Shown: positions 52,274 to 62,020, numbered from the stretch's first letter. The stretch is DNA of 64,000 nucleotides from Paenibacillus terrigena DSM 21567 (GCF_000374845.1 NZ_KB895417.1:368825-432824); one strand, 5' to 3'. Notes: generated from the sequence alone by a model not told the origin. Made by a program: numbers and translations.

Positions 52274-53614
52274 ATGTATAGACTCTTAATCGTGGATGAC
52301 GAACCTGTCATTGTGAATGGATTAGTGCAATTATTTCAAGAGCGTGCAGATGTTGAACTGGATATCTGCAAGGCATATTCGGCGACCGAAGCACTAGATA
52401 TTGCGAAGCGGACGAAATTGGACATTCTCGTCAGCGACATTCGCATGCCGCAGAAGAGCGGATTGCAGCTGGTGGACGATATCGCCTATTACTGGCCGTC
52501 CTGCCGCATCATTTTTTTAACCGGATATAGTGAATTTGATTACGTCTATGAAGCAATCCGGAAGAATGTCGATAACTATATTCTGAAGACGGAGGGGGTA
52601 GCACCGATCTTCGAAGCAGTGAAAGGGGCAATTGCGAAGCTGGAGGAAGAGAAGCTTCAACGGCTGCAGCAGGAGAAGGCGCAGATGCATTTCCAAATGG
52701 CCGAGCCTTTGTTGAAAAAAGAGCTGTTCGAGCAAGCCCTTCAAGGCGAATCGCTGCCATCCTTGCTCGCGTATGATCGTTATGTGGAAGTCGATTTCCG
52801 GATTCATCCGAATCGGCCTGCTTTTTTCCTTGTCGGACAAGTGGACATAGCCGAGGGAGCGAAGCTCAAGCTTCTGGAGTCGGCCGCACGCATCGTCGAT
52901 CAGCATCTGCCGATCTCGTTGACACGTGAGCACGTGATCCAAGATGGCAATCGATTGGTATGGCTTTTGCAGCCCGATGCATTGCTAACGGATCATATGA
53001 AAGAGAGTGAAACGGACCAACGCTTACAAGCGAACAACATTGTCGCCTATATTCGAGGTAATCTTGAACGTGTTCAGAACGAGTATGAGCAGCTATTCGA
53101 CATGTCCATTTCGTTCGGAATCTCTGGCAATATGTTAGAGCGTTGGGATCAGCTGCAGCCTCAGGTCGAAGAGGTTAGCACCTTAATTCGCAGGAGGATT
53201 CAATTGGGCCAGAAGATGGTTATCGTGGATTATGAATATTCGATGGCGCTGCTTGCCTCTTATGACAAAGGAACGGGCATGAAGCAGGAGGAATTCAAGC
53301 AATTATTGATCGATCAGATTCATCAATATATCCATGATTATTTGGATGGTGACTTATCTTTGACGGCGATTGCAGAGCAGGTGCATCTGAATCCCTCGTA
53401 TTTGTCCAGGTACTACAAGCAGATTACGGGTCGTAATCTGCTTGAGTACATCCAAGAGACGAAGTTAGCGGCAGCGATTCGCATGATGGAGAATTCGCAT
53501 ATGAAGCTGCATGAGATCGCCTTGAAGGTCGGGTTCGATTCGCAGCCGTATTTCACAACCTTCTTCCGGAAGATGACAGGGACCTCTCCCCAGGAATATC
53601 GGAAGTCATTATAA
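52274..53614 (+). CDS. AraC-type response regulator (YesN-like)
   Basis: A 446-aa regulator. The receiver domain has the acidic pair Asp8/Asp9 and phospho-acceptor Asp55 (ILVSDIRMPQKSG). A long middle linker follows, and the last 100 residues are a double HTH (DYLDGDLSLTAIAEQVHLNPSYLSRYYK, then HEIALKVGFDSQPYFTTFFRKMTGTSPQEYR). It should activate the downstream ABC transporter genes. GAGGGGA precedes the ATG. Confidence 0.92.
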   Translation: MYRLLIVDDEPVIVNGLVQLFQERADVELDICKAYSATEALDIAKRTKLDILVSDIRMPQKSGLQLVDDIAYYWPSCRIIFLTGYSEFDYVYEAIRKNVDNYILKTEGVAPIFEAVKGAIAKLEEEKLQRLQQEKAQMHFQMAEPLLKKELFEQALQGESLPSLLAYDRYVEVDFRIHPNRPAFFLVGQVDIAEGAKLKLLESAARIVDQHLPISLTREHVIQDGNRLVWLLQPDALLTDHMKESETDQRLQANNIVAYIRGNLERVQNEYEQLFDMSISFGISGNMLERWDQLQPQVEEVSTLIRRRIQLGQKMVIVDYEYSMALLASYDKGTGMKQEEFKQLLIDQIHQYIHDYLDGDLSLTAIAEQVHLNPSYLSRYYKQITGRNLLEYIQETKLAAAIRMMENSHMKLHEIALKVGFDSQPYFTTFFRKMTGTSPQEYRKSL

Positions 53615-53754
53615 GCGCCGATGTAAGGTAGTAAAAAAAGTGAAACGAAAGTAAAAGATTTGAAATTGTAGCTTTTTCTCTTTGATTCTACTATTAGAAG
53701 CAAGGAGTCAATCGGACTCTAGGGCCTCATCACACAAAGGGGGAAAGCGTTATC

Positions 53755-55482
53755 ATGAAATCATCCAAAACACTAAAAACGATATTACTGCTCTCCATGG
53801 TCATGGCGGCATTCACCGCATGCTCAAGTAAAGGCAGCGACAGCGCAAGTACGGGGACGACGACGCCATCAGGCGAGACGAAGACGGAGACCGCTGCGCC
53901 GGAAGGGCCGCTTAGCAAATATCCGGAACCGGTCGAAGTGACCGAGGTCATGGGATTCAGACCTGCGGAAGATCCAAGAACGCCGAAAGGGCTTACGCCG
54001 GATAAGAACGCGTATTTGCAGCAGCTGAAAGATATGCTCAATATCGATGTGAAGTATAAATGGACGGTTCCTACGGATCAGTTTGAACAGAAGTTTGCGT
54101 TAGCGATGGCTTCCGGCGATTTGCCGGATATTCTGGAGCTGGGCCAGAAGGATTATGAGAAGCTGCGTAAGCAAGACATGCTTGCTGACCTGTCCGAAGC
54201 GTATGAGAAATACGCGTCGCCGGAGCTGAAGAAATATATGGAGTCGGACGGCGGGTTCTCCATGAAGGTATTTAGCAAGGACGGCAAACAGTACGGTATT
54301 CCATCGTTCGAAGACCCGTTCCTCTCGACGCAATTGCTATGGATCCGCAAAGACTGGCTGGATAACCTGAAGCTGCAGCCGCCGACGACGATGGAAGAGC
54401 TGGATAAGATCGCGGAAGCGTTCGTGAAGAATGACCCGGATCAGAACGGCAAAGACGATACGTATGGCGTGGCATTGCAGAAGACATTGTTCTTCTGGGG
54501 ATTTGACGTCAGAGGTTTCTTCAATGGATTCAATGCTTATCCTTCCGTAGGGGATGCGCAGACCGCATGGATCAAGGGCAACGACGGCAAGCTTGTCCCA
54601 GGGCTGATTCAACCGGAGATGAAGCAAGGCCTCAGCATGCTGCAGTCATGGTACCAACGCGGCATTCTGAATAAAGAATTCGCGCTGAAGGACGAGAACA
54701 AAGTCGTCGAAGACATTACGGCCGGCAAAGTCGGGATTTCGTACGGCGAATGGTGGTATCCGGCATGGCCGCTCAACTTGAACGTGGATAAAGATCCGAA
54801 AGCGAACTGGATTGCCATTCAGATTCCTTCCATCAGCGGACCGGGTAAGTCGCTTGTGCCAAAACTGCGCAGCGGCCGGATCTATGCCGTGAATAAGAAT
54901 ATGAAGAACCCTGAAGCCGCGATCAAAATGATGAACTTCTATATCGAGATGGGCAAGAAAAAATATACGGATATGCTGAAGCCGGAGAACGGTTTTGTCT
55001 ACAACTGGTTCAGTCCTCGGGTCTATAACCCGGGACAGATTGAGACGATCTATACGGAAGTGAACAAAGCGCTAGCAGCCAACCAGACCGAAATTACGCT
55101 AGATGACGAAAATTACACGCTGGTGAAGGACGTCTTCAATTATGTGAAGGACTATCAATCCGGCAGCACGAAGATTGCTTCCAAAGGAACGAACTGGGGC
55201 GGATACTTCAGCCGTGTCGCGGAAAATGGCGGCTGGGGCTTAACGCGCCAGATCAAGGAGAAGCAGGCATTCGTTAGCAACGAATTCTACGGCATCCCGA
55301 CGTCAACCCAGGTGGAGAAGGGCTCACAACTGGATAAATTGATGCAGGAGACCTTTACGAAGATTATTCTGGGCGCTCCGATCGACGAATTCGATAAATT
55401 CGTGACAAGCTGGAAGACGCTTGGCGGCGACAAAATTACGGAAGAAGTCAACGCTTGGTATAACGAGCAGGCCGTGAAATAA
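53755..55482 (+). CDS. Sugar ABC transporter substrate-binding lipoprotein (LplA/YtcQ-like)
   Basis: A 575-aa receptor with lipobox AFTAC (Cys23). It has the extended length and blocks of the LplA/YtcQ class (DILELGQKDYEKLRKQDMLAD, YGIPSFEDPFLSTQLLWIRKDWLDNLKL, VGISYGEWWYPAWPLN). Such receptors bind complex carbohydrates or their oligomers. AAAGGGGG precedes the ATG. Confidence 0.9.
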   Translation: MKSSKTLKTILLLSMVMAAFTACSSKGSDSASTGTTTPSGETKTETAAPEGPLSKYPEPVEVTEVMGFRPAEDPRTPKGLTPDKNAYLQQLKDMLNIDVKYKWTVPTDQFEQKFALAMASGDLPDILELGQKDYEKLRKQDMLADLSEAYEKYASPELKKYMESDGGFSMKVFSKDGKQYGIPSFEDPFLSTQLLWIRKDWLDNLKLQPPTTMEELDKIAEAFVKNDPDQNGKDDTYGVALQKTLFFWGFDVRGFFNGFNAYPSVGDAQTAWIKGNDGKLVPGLIQPEMKQGLSMLQSWYQRGILNKEFALKDENKVVEDITAGKVGISYGEWWYPAWPLNLNVDKDPKANWIAIQIPSISGPGKSLVPKLRSGRIYAVNKNMKNPEAAIKMMNFYIEMGKKKYTDMLKPENGFVYNWFSPRVYNPGQIETIYTEVNKALAANQTEITLDDENYTLVKDVFNYVKDYQSGSTKIASKGTNWGGYFSRVAENGGWGLTRQIKEKQAFVSNEFYGIPTSTQVEKGSQLDKLMQETFTKIILGAPIDEFDKFVTSWKTLGGDKITEEVNAWYNEQAVK

Positions 55483-55566
55483 TCGGTACGCTCGATTATG
55501 GGAGGAGAGAGGGTCTTGCGTGTCCTCTCTCTTTGTCGTCAACGCCTATGAAGGAGGAATTCATCG

Positions 55567-56457
55567 ATGAAGTTATTGCGCAAGGAGTATCCGCTCCATT
55601 TGATGTTAGTGCCAGGAGTTATATTAACCTTAATTTACGCGTATGGCCCGATGGCCGGGCTTGTGATGGCCTTTCAACAGTTCGAGCCGTTGTCCGGATT
55701 TTTCAAGTCCGAGTGGGTCGGGTTCGATAATTTTACTTATGTGTTCAATCTACCGGATTTTAACCAAGTCTTATGGAATACGATCGTCATCTCATTATTC
55801 AAAATGGTGTTGTTCTTAGTGGTTCCGCTCATTCTAGCGCTTCTCTTAAATGAAGTGACGCGCAGATGGTTCTCGCGGTTCATACAGTCGGCGATTTTCC
55901 TGCCGTTCTTTCTCTCATGGACAGTTCTCGGCGGGGTTGTTATAGAATTATTCTCGATGGACGGCCCTGTGAATGGGATCGTCAAGTCGCTGGGCTCTGA
56001 GCCGATCATGTTCATGCTGAACAACGACTGGTTCCGGGGTATCATTATCGGCTCGGACGTCTGGAAAGGCATGGGGTACAACATGATTGTCATGCTGGCG
56101 GCCATTACGGGGATTAATGCGACGCTCTACGAAGCAGCCGAAGTGGACGGCGCTGGCAAATGGAAGCAGATGGTTCACATTACGCTGCCAGGTATTGCTC
56201 CGATCATTATTTTACTTAGCGTATTAAGTCTGGGGAATGTTCTCAATGCTGGCTTCGAACAGATTCTGATTATGTACAATCCGACCGTGTATGAAGGGGC
56301 AGACGTCATTGATACCTTCGTCTATCGCTTAGGGATGTTCAGTCAGCAATTCGGTCCGGCAGCGGCGGTTGGTCTATTCAAATCCGTGATCTCTTTAGGA
56401 TTAGTGTCGATAACCTATTACGCAGCCTACAAGTACAATAACTATCGTATATTCTAA
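55567..56457 (+). CDS. Sugar ABC transporter permease (LplB-like)
   Basis: A 296-aa permease. The N-terminus LRKEYPLHLMLVPGVILTLIYAYGPMAGLVMAFQ and coupling loop NATLYEAAEVDGAGKWKQMVHITLPGI are typical of LplB. GAAGGAGG lies upstream of the ATG. It works with the LplC-like permease that follows. Confidence 0.92.
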   Translation: MKLLRKEYPLHLMLVPGVILTLIYAYGPMAGLVMAFQQFEPLSGFFKSEWVGFDNFTYVFNLPDFNQVLWNTIVISLFKMVLFLVVPLILALLLNEVTRRWFSRFIQSAIFLPFFLSWTVLGGVVIELFSMDGPVNGIVKSLGSEPIMFMLNNDWFRGIIIGSDVWKGMGYNMIVMLAAITGINATLYEAAEVDGAGKWKQMVHITLPGIAPIIILLSVLSLGNVLNAGFEQILIMYNPTVYEGADVIDTFVYRLGMFSQQFGPAAAVGLFKSVISLGLVSITYYAAYKYNNYRIF

Positions 56458-56470
56458 GGAGGAGATGCTT

Positions 56471-57361
56471 GTGTTGCATAAACCATCGCTTAGCAGAAGA
56501 ATGTTCATCGTCTTGAATACGCTGCTGCTCACGTTAATTACCGTATTGGGCATCATCCCGTTCGTGCATTTACTATCTATTTCACTTAGCTCGAACACGG
56601 CAGCGATGGCGGGTGAAGTGAAGCTGTGGCCTGTTGGTTTCTCGTTAGATGCTTATATGTTTCTAGGAGAGAAGGTCGAGTTCTTCCGTTCGCTATGGGT
56701 ATCGATTGAGCGTGTGGTGCTCGGAACGGCCGTTAATATGTTTCTTGTCTTTATTACCGCATTTCCATTAGCACGTCCGAACAGCCAGTTCAAATATCGT
56801 ACGGTGTACGTATGGTTTTTTGCGATCACGATGTTTTTCGGTGGCGGGTTAATTCCGACTTATATTGTCGTGAAGAACACCGGGATCATGGATTCGATCT
56901 GGGCGCTGATATTACCAGGTGCGCTCAATGTGTGGAATATGGTGCTCATGCTGAACTTTTTTCGCTCGATTCCTAGAGAGTTGGATGAAGCAGCGACCAT
57001 TGACGGTGCAGGCTATTGGCGGATCTTATGGCAGATTTATTTACCCGTCTCCTTGCCATCCATCGCGACAATTGGTTTGTTCACAATCGTCGGCCACTGG
57101 AACGCTTGGTTCGATGGGATATTATATATGAATTCACCGGATAAATATCCGTTACAGACGTACCTATCCACGTTGATTACAGCGATCAATTCGCAGATGT
57201 CCTCGATGTCGCCCGAGCAGCTGAAATCGATGGAGAACCTGAGTGAGAAGACGCTGCGGACGGCTCAGATTTTTATGGGCGCACTTCCGATAATGCTCGT
57301 CTATCCGTTCCTTCAGAAGTATTTTGTCAAAGGGATGACGGTTGGCAGCGTGAAAGAGTAG
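56471..57361 (+). CDS. Sugar ABC transporter permease (LplC/YtcP-like)
   Basis: A 296-aa permease with coupling loop IPRELDEAATIDGAGYWRILWQIYLPV and the C-terminal KYFVKGMTVGSVKE. GTG 56471 is eight bases after AAGGAGG, while ATG 56465 is only two bases from it, so GTG is preferred. As with the other sugar importer, no ATPase is encoded nearby. Confidence 0.9.
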   Translation: MLHKPSLSRRMFIVLNTLLLTLITVLGIIPFVHLLSISLSSNTAAMAGEVKLWPVGFSLDAYMFLGEKVEFFRSLWVSIERVVLGTAVNMFLVFITAFPLARPNSQFKYRTVYVWFFAITMFFGGGLIPTYIVVKNTGIMDSIWALILPGALNVWNMVLMLNFFRSIPRELDEAATIDGAGYWRILWQIYLPVSLPSIATIGLFTIVGHWNAWFDGILYMNSPDKYPLQTYLSTLITAINSQMSSMSPEQLKSMENLSEKTLRTAQIFMGALPIMLVYPFLQKYFVKGMTVGSVKE

Positions 57362-57554
57362 CTCATGACAATGAGGAGAAGATTGCGGATGACGCCTGCT
57401 TCGAGAACGAGGATGATTTCTTCGTGGCACCGAAGCTGGCGGATTTTTATTCCATAAAGGGAAATTTAATCGTTTACATATAACGGTCTATTCACTAGAA
57501 TGAGGTGGTGAACGAAAACTTTACATAAAATTAATACAGAGGATGATTAACAAC

Positions 57555-59813
57555 ATGCTGAAATTTGCACCAAAAGGTTATATCGGACTGTTACTTACAT
57601 TAATGTTATGCGCCTCAGCTCTCGTCACCCCTCTCTCCAGTAACAAAGTTCAAGCCGCAGAGGCTGAAGCCGAAACCAAAATAACATTGCTTGGAACATC
57701 GGATATCCACGGACGGTTTATGCCTTGGGATTACGCACTCGATGGCCCGAACAAGACAGGCAGCTTGACTCAGCTATACACAATTGTCAAAAAGGTTCGT
57801 GAACAGAATCCAAACACGATTTTGCTTGATGCAGGAGACATGATACAAGATAACTCTGCAGAGTTGTTTAATAACCAACCGAGGTCTCCTATGATGGTAG
57901 CTATGAATGAGATGAAGTATGACGCATGGGTAATGGGAAACCACGAGTTCAACTTTGGGCTTGATGTGTTAGAGAAAATCTCCTCGCAATTTAAGGGACA
58001 ACCCTTAGTGGGGAACGTATTCAAAGAAAATGGCGACCGCTACATGCCGGCTTACACCATTATTGAGAAGGCCGGGGTCAAAGTTGGCATTATCGGCATG
58101 AATACACCCATGATTACGGAGTTTGAAAAGGGAACCGACCACTTAGACGGCATTATCGTGAAGGATCCTGTAGAAGAAACAAAAAAAGCTGTCGCTGAGC
58201 TAAAAGGTAAGGTTGATGTCATCGTTGGCCTCATGCATATGGGACTAGATAATGAGAATGGAAAAGCAGGTACAGGTGTAACGGATATCGCTAATGCGAA
58301 TCCCGAACTGACTGCTATTTTTGCTGGACATATGCATACCTTAGTTGAATCGAAAACAGTGAATGGTGTGCTCATTTCTGAGCCTAATAAATATGGATCA
58401 CATATTTCGCGTATCGACCTGACGTTCACAAAGCAAGGGGATAAAGTCGTACTGAAAGACAAGCAAGCAACGGCTCTAGCGGTTAAAGCCCCCGATGGCT
58501 CGTTTGAGGAATCAGATAGCGGACTAGAAGGCATTTTACAACCATTTCACGAGTTCGCTCGCGCAGATGCGAATACCGTTGTCGCTGAACTGAAGGGAAC
58601 AAACCTTGTCCCACCAAATGAAATGAAAGGCATTCCTGCTGTACAAATCCAGGAGACGCCGTTATCGGACTTCTTCAGCGAAGTCATGTTGCATTACAGT
58701 AAGGCCGATGTCGTCGCTCACCAGATTGATAATGATAAGGCTAAACTAGATATTGGACCGATTAAGAAAAAAGACATTGCTTATAATTATCAATTCGCAC
58801 TTGGTGAAGTTACAGTATACCAGGTAACAGGTAAAGACTTAAAAGACTATATGGAATGGGCAGTAGGTTATTTTAACTCGACGCGACCTGGCGATGTAAC
58901 CATTAGTTTCGATGCGAAGAGACGTGCCTCTAAATACAGCACGAATGATTTCTTTGGTGGCGTAACTTATGAAGTTGACTTGTCCGAGCCTTATGGTAGC
59001 AGAATTAAGAACCTGAAGTATGCGAGTGGAGTTTCCGTGAAAGCAGACGATACGCTGAAGCTTGGAATGAACGCCTACCGAATGGAAGCCCTGAAAGCTA
59101 AGGGTGGCGCACTGGAAGGCAGAACATTCAAGCAGCTTTGGTCTTCTAAAGATGCGACTGCCTACGGCGAAGATAAAGGTACGATTCGAAACCTCTCGAT
59201 TGCCTATTTGAAAGAAGTAAAAAAAGGCGTGTACGAACCAACGATTCATCATAATTGGAAAGTGACAGGTATCGATACGACAGCACCAGCACGTGCAGAT
59301 GTTGTGGAGTTAATCAATGACGGTATTCTATCGGTTCCAACAACGGAAGATGGTAAATACTCCAATATAGCTTCCATTAACATTCTAGATTCCGTTACTC
59401 AAGATGAAATCGCTGATCTCGCTACAAAAGCAGAGGTAAGCCAAGCGTTGTTCACCGACGTAAAAACGAAAGGTGAGTTCTATCAGAAGCTAAATCAAGC
59501 GAGAAAAACCTCGGCTGGTGTCGTTGAAGAACAAGAGCAACCTAAACCTAGTGAACCTGCTGCTGTTGAAAAGCCGACCAAGCCAGTTACACCTATTAAA
59601 GAATCTACCAATACAATGGAGAAGCAAGCTAAGGTTACAGCATATTTCTTGAATGTACGTGCTAAAGCCTCATCTACAGCTAAGATTTATACGGCAGTGC
59701 CACAGAATACCGTTTTGAAGGTACTAAGCGTTGACAAGCATGGATGGGTGAAAGTGAATTTCAACGGTCAAGAAGGCTATGTTTACGAAAAATATATAAC
59801 CATGCTGCCTTAA
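57555..59813 (+). CDS. Secreted 5'-nucleotidase/metallophosphoesterase with C-terminal SH3 domain
   Basis: A roughly 752-aa exported enzyme. A signal peptide (GLLLTLMLCASALVT, cleavage near VQAAEA) precedes a calcineurin-like domain with GTSDIHGRF, LLDAGDMIQDN, MGNHEFNFG, GLMHMG and FAGHMHT. A 5'-nucleotidase C-terminal domain follows (ETPLSDFFSEVMLHYSKADVV, NDFFGGVTYEVD). After a proline-rich linker, residues about 690-752 form a bacterial SH3 domain (LNVRAKASSTAKIYTAV, HGWVKVNFNGQEGYVYEKYI), which may anchor it to the wall. It should hydrolyse extracellular nucleotides or 2',3'-cyclic nucleotides. ATG 57543 is an alternative start but touches its own GAGG. Confidence 0.9.
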   Translation: MLKFAPKGYIGLLLTLMLCASALVTPLSSNKVQAAEAEAETKITLLGTSDIHGRFMPWDYALDGPNKTGSLTQLYTIVKKVREQNPNTILLDAGDMIQDNSAELFNNQPRSPMMVAMNEMKYDAWVMGNHEFNFGLDVLEKISSQFKGQPLVGNVFKENGDRYMPAYTIIEKAGVKVGIIGMNTPMITEFEKGTDHLDGIIVKDPVEETKKAVAELKGKVDVIVGLMHMGLDNENGKAGTGVTDIANANPELTAIFAGHMHTLVESKTVNGVLISEPNKYGSHISRIDLTFTKQGDKVVLKDKQATALAVKAPDGSFEESDSGLEGILQPFHEFARADANTVVAELKGTNLVPPNEMKGIPAVQIQETPLSDFFSEVMLHYSKADVVAHQIDNDKAKLDIGPIKKKDIAYNYQFALGEVTVYQVTGKDLKDYMEWAVGYFNSTRPGDVTISFDAKRRASKYSTNDFFGGVTYEVDLSEPYGSRIKNLKYASGVSVKADDTLKLGMNAYRMEALKAKGGALEGRTFKQLWSSKDATAYGEDKGTIRNLSIAYLKEVKKGVYEPTIHHNWKVTGIDTTAPARADVVELINDGILSVPTTEDGKYSNIASINILDSVTQDEIADLATKAEVSQALFTDVKTKGEFYQKLNQARKTSAGVVEEQEQPKPSEPAAVEKPTKPVTPIKESTNTMEKQAKVTAYFLNVRAKASSTAKIYTAVPQNTVLKVLSVDKHGWVKVNFNGQEGYVYEKYITMLP

Positions 59814-59820
59814 CAGCAGT

Positions 59821-59864
59821 AACAAAGAAATCCAAGCCTATAGCTTGGATTTCTTTGTTTTTTC
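59821..59864. terminator. Long perfect terminator after the nucleotidase gene
   Basis: AACAAAGAAATCCAAGC (59821-59837) pairs with GCTTGGATTTCTTTGTT (59843-59859), 17 bp around CTATA, then a T run. Confidence 0.95.
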
Positions 59865-60027
59865 CACTGAAAATCACGGGGTGAAACTGGCTCGTATCAT
59901 GCCTTGGGCAAAATAGGTGTTTCATGCCAATTTCCGACTGCAATAACTCTATGAATCTTGCAACTTCTTTCGACAAATTTCGTATATATGTTCGATTGTT
60001 CTCTTGAGAGAGGGGATGGAGCAGAAT

Positions 60028-60453
60028 ATGAAATCGATTCGCAATTATAAAATAATAGCCTACATAGGCATATTCGCCTTATGCATCGGATTATGGCTCG
60101 GCCCGGCGCCTGCCGCACACGCGGGATTCTGGGATTGGGTGAACGGCGTGAAGGAAATTCCCTCCGATGTGGATGAGCTGAAGTCGAAATATACGCAAAT
60201 GGAAGAGAGCTTCCAGAAGAGCCGGGAACAGTATGAGACGGTCTCGAATCAATTGATGCAGGAGAACGAGCATCTTCGCGTACAGAATGAGGCACTGACA
60301 TCACGTTTGAAGCTGCTGGAAGAACAGGATTTACATCAGAAAGAACGGATGAAGTGGATCATAAGAGGAATCATGATCGCAGCTAGCGTCATAGCGCTTT
60401 TTTTTATCATGACACGAGTCACACGAGTCTTGTTCTGGCGGCGCCATCGATAA
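60028..60453 (+). CDS. Membrane-anchored coiled-coil protein of unknown function
   Basis: A 141-aa protein. An N-terminal signal or anchor (IIAYIGIFALCIGLWLG, then PAPAAHAGFWDW) is followed by a coiled coil (about 50-100, heptads in LKSKYTQMEESFQKSREQYE). A second helix (WIIRGIMIAASVIALFFIM) leads to a basic C-terminal tail. This suggests an envelope protein with both ends near the membrane. ATG 60028 has GGAG six bases upstream. It is followed by an AIM24 gene after 30 bases, so the two may act together. Confidence 0.7.
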   Translation: MKSIRNYKIIAYIGIFALCIGLWLGPAPAAHAGFWDWVNGVKEIPSDVDELKSKYTQMEESFQKSREQYETVSNQLMQENEHLRVQNEALTSRLKLLEEQDLHQKERMKWIIRGIMIAASVIALFFIMTRVTRVLFWRRHR

Positions 60454-60483
60454 TGAGACAAGGATAGGGGAGATGATTAGGAT

Positions 60484-61185
60484 ATGAATGTCATATGTGA
60501 AGAGGGAGCAACCCTATCGCAAGCGGTCACACTTCAATTGGATGCTGGGGAGAAGGTATCAGTGCTCCATCCAAGTCAAATTATCGCCTTTCAAGGAAAT
60601 TCGAATCAACGCGAAGATCGGCTTATGGATATTGCAGGCATGTATCGCAAAAGAAAATTGATTCAATCGAATGTCAGCGGGCCTGCGCAATTCATGATTG
60701 GGCTGCCGGCGGGGTATTCGGTACAGACGATCCCGCTCTCCGAAGGTGCCGATCTTCTCTTTGAGTGGAAGCATGTCTTGTTCTATACCGATGGCATGCG
60801 TGTTGAGCGTAAAGTTCAAACGTTGAAGAATGCATTAATCACGCGTGAGATTATTAAGATGAAATTTTCCGGGGATGAAGGGATATTGGGGGTCCTGACA
60901 CATGGACAGCTGCATCGGATGAAGTTGGACCCAGTTCAGCCGACTTATATCGACGTAGGTTGTCTTGTTGCTTATCCGGAGAATGCAACACTGACTCCAC
61001 GTGTTTATGGGAATGCACTTGCGAGCCAGCATATGAACTACCATTTTGAAATTACAGGTCATGGCTATGCATTGATTCAGACTGGAAAATCAGATCATCA
61101 ACTGGAACAAGAAATTGAGGGAGATGGGTTTATACGGCGCGTTTTGCGCGAGGTGATTCCTTTTGGTGGCATTCTTATCAAATGA
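60484..61185 (+). CDS. AIM24 family protein
   Basis: A 233-aa protein of the AIM24/TIGR00266 beta-trefoil-like family, with HPSQIIAFQGN, LIQSNVSGPAQFMIGLPAGYSV and the terminal ITGHGYALIQTG and REVIPFGGILIK blocks. Bacterial members have no settled function. It sits downstream of the coiled-coil membrane protein, probably in one transcript. Confidence 0.82.
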   Translation: MNVICEEGATLSQAVTLQLDAGEKVSVLHPSQIIAFQGNSNQREDRLMDIAGMYRKRKLIQSNVSGPAQFMIGLPAGYSVQTIPLSEGADLLFEWKHVLFYTDGMRVERKVQTLKNALITREIIKMKFSGDEGILGVLTHGQLHRMKLDPVQPTYIDVGCLVAYPENATLTPRVYGNALASQHMNYHFEITGHGYALIQTGKSDHQLEQEIEGDGFIRRVLREVIPFGGILIK

Positions 61186-61315
61186 CCGATTCTGAGCTGA
61201 ACATTCTGAAAAATTTGCTCGAGAAGCCATGAGGCGTTAGGATAGATGTTAACGATAGGGTTTTGCAGGGTATTGTTAATCGACCAAATGGATGATACGC
61301 AGAAAGAGGTTACTT

Positions 61316-61483
61316 ATGTTAGATAATCATGAGCAGGCACAGGTAGAGGAGCTGAACCAGCGGATTCAGGAGCTTGAAGAGGAGAATGCAAGACTCAAGC
61401 AGTTGGTAATCAAATTAAAGAATCAACGTTCAAGAGGGGAAGGCCGCATGTCGACACCGCTTAGAGAAGCGCTGCGCGAGTAG
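61316..61483 (+). CDS. Short coiled-coil protein, 55 aa
   Basis: A 55-aa acidic-then-basic peptide whose core (VEELNQRIQELEEENARLKQLV) is an ideal leucine heptad coiled coil, like a stand-alone zipper. The tail contains the basic stretch KLKNQRSRGEGR. AAAGAGG is six bases before ATG 61316; an in-frame ATG at 61292 is less well placed. Function unknown; dimerisation or nucleic-acid binding is possible. Confidence 0.6.
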   Translation: MLDNHEQAQVEELNQRIQELEEENARLKQLVIKLKNQRSRGEGRMSTPLREALRE

Positions 61484-61603
61484 GAAGGAGCTGCACGACA
61501 GCAGCCCCTCTTCACCGAATGAATAAGCAATTGTAAAAAATTACATTTGTATTATGTCGAACTCTGTGGTAAATTAAGATTCTGTTCACGAGATACACGA
61601 TAT

Positions 61604-61679
61604 TCCCTGATAGCTCAGTTGGTAGAGCACTCGACTGTTAATCGAGTTGTCACAGGTTCGAGTCCTGTTCGGGGAGCCA
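61604..61679 (+). tRNA. tRNA-Asn (anticodon GTT)
   Basis: A complete 76-base cloverleaf: acceptor TCCCTGA/TCGGGGA with one T-G pair, anticodon GTT in CTGTTAA, discriminator G and encoded CCA. First of six tRNAs in the right cluster. Confidence 0.97.
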
Positions 61680-61684
61680 CTTAT

Positions 61685-61760
61685 GGAGGCTTAGCTCAGC
61701 TGGGAGAGCATCTGCCTTACAAGCAGAGGGTCAGCGGTTCGATCCCGTTAGCCTCCACCA
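61685..61760 (+). tRNA. tRNA-Val (anticodon TAC)
   Basis: A 76-base cloverleaf with acceptor GGAGGCT/AGCCTCC, anticodon TAC in loop CTTACAA, and encoded CCA; five bases after tRNA-Asn. Confidence 0.97.
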
Positions 61761-61827
61761 TTATGATCACCAAAGGGTATTACGATTATTTTCCGAGGCC
61801 CTGGGGAAATGTAAGAAGTATAACTGA

Positions 61828-61904
<77 letters not shown>

Positions 61905-61925
61905 AATGATTTTAAACGATATTAT

Positions 61926-62002
61926 GGAGCTGTGGTGTAGAGGCCTAACATGCCTGCCTGTCACGCAGGAGACCGCGGGTTCGAATCCCGTCAGCTCCGC
62001 CA
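61926..62002 (+). tRNA. tRNA-Asp (anticodon GTC)
   Basis: A 77-base cloverleaf with acceptor GGAGCTG/CAGCTCC, anticodon GTC in CTGTCAC, discriminator G and encoded CCA. Confidence 0.97.
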
Positions 62003-62020
62003 TTTTTACCTCTCTAATGA

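Noticed and set aside
57471..57530. Two TTTACA hexamers before the 5'-nucleotidase gene as a PhoP box
   Set aside because: They are far apart and not arranged as the closely spaced tandem repeats expected for PhoP in Bacillus, so chance occurrence in AT-rich DNA is likely.
57362..57542. Terminator in the gap after the LplC-like permease
   Set aside because: Only a five-base stem (CTTCG/CGAAG) precedes GGATTTTTATT, too weak to call.
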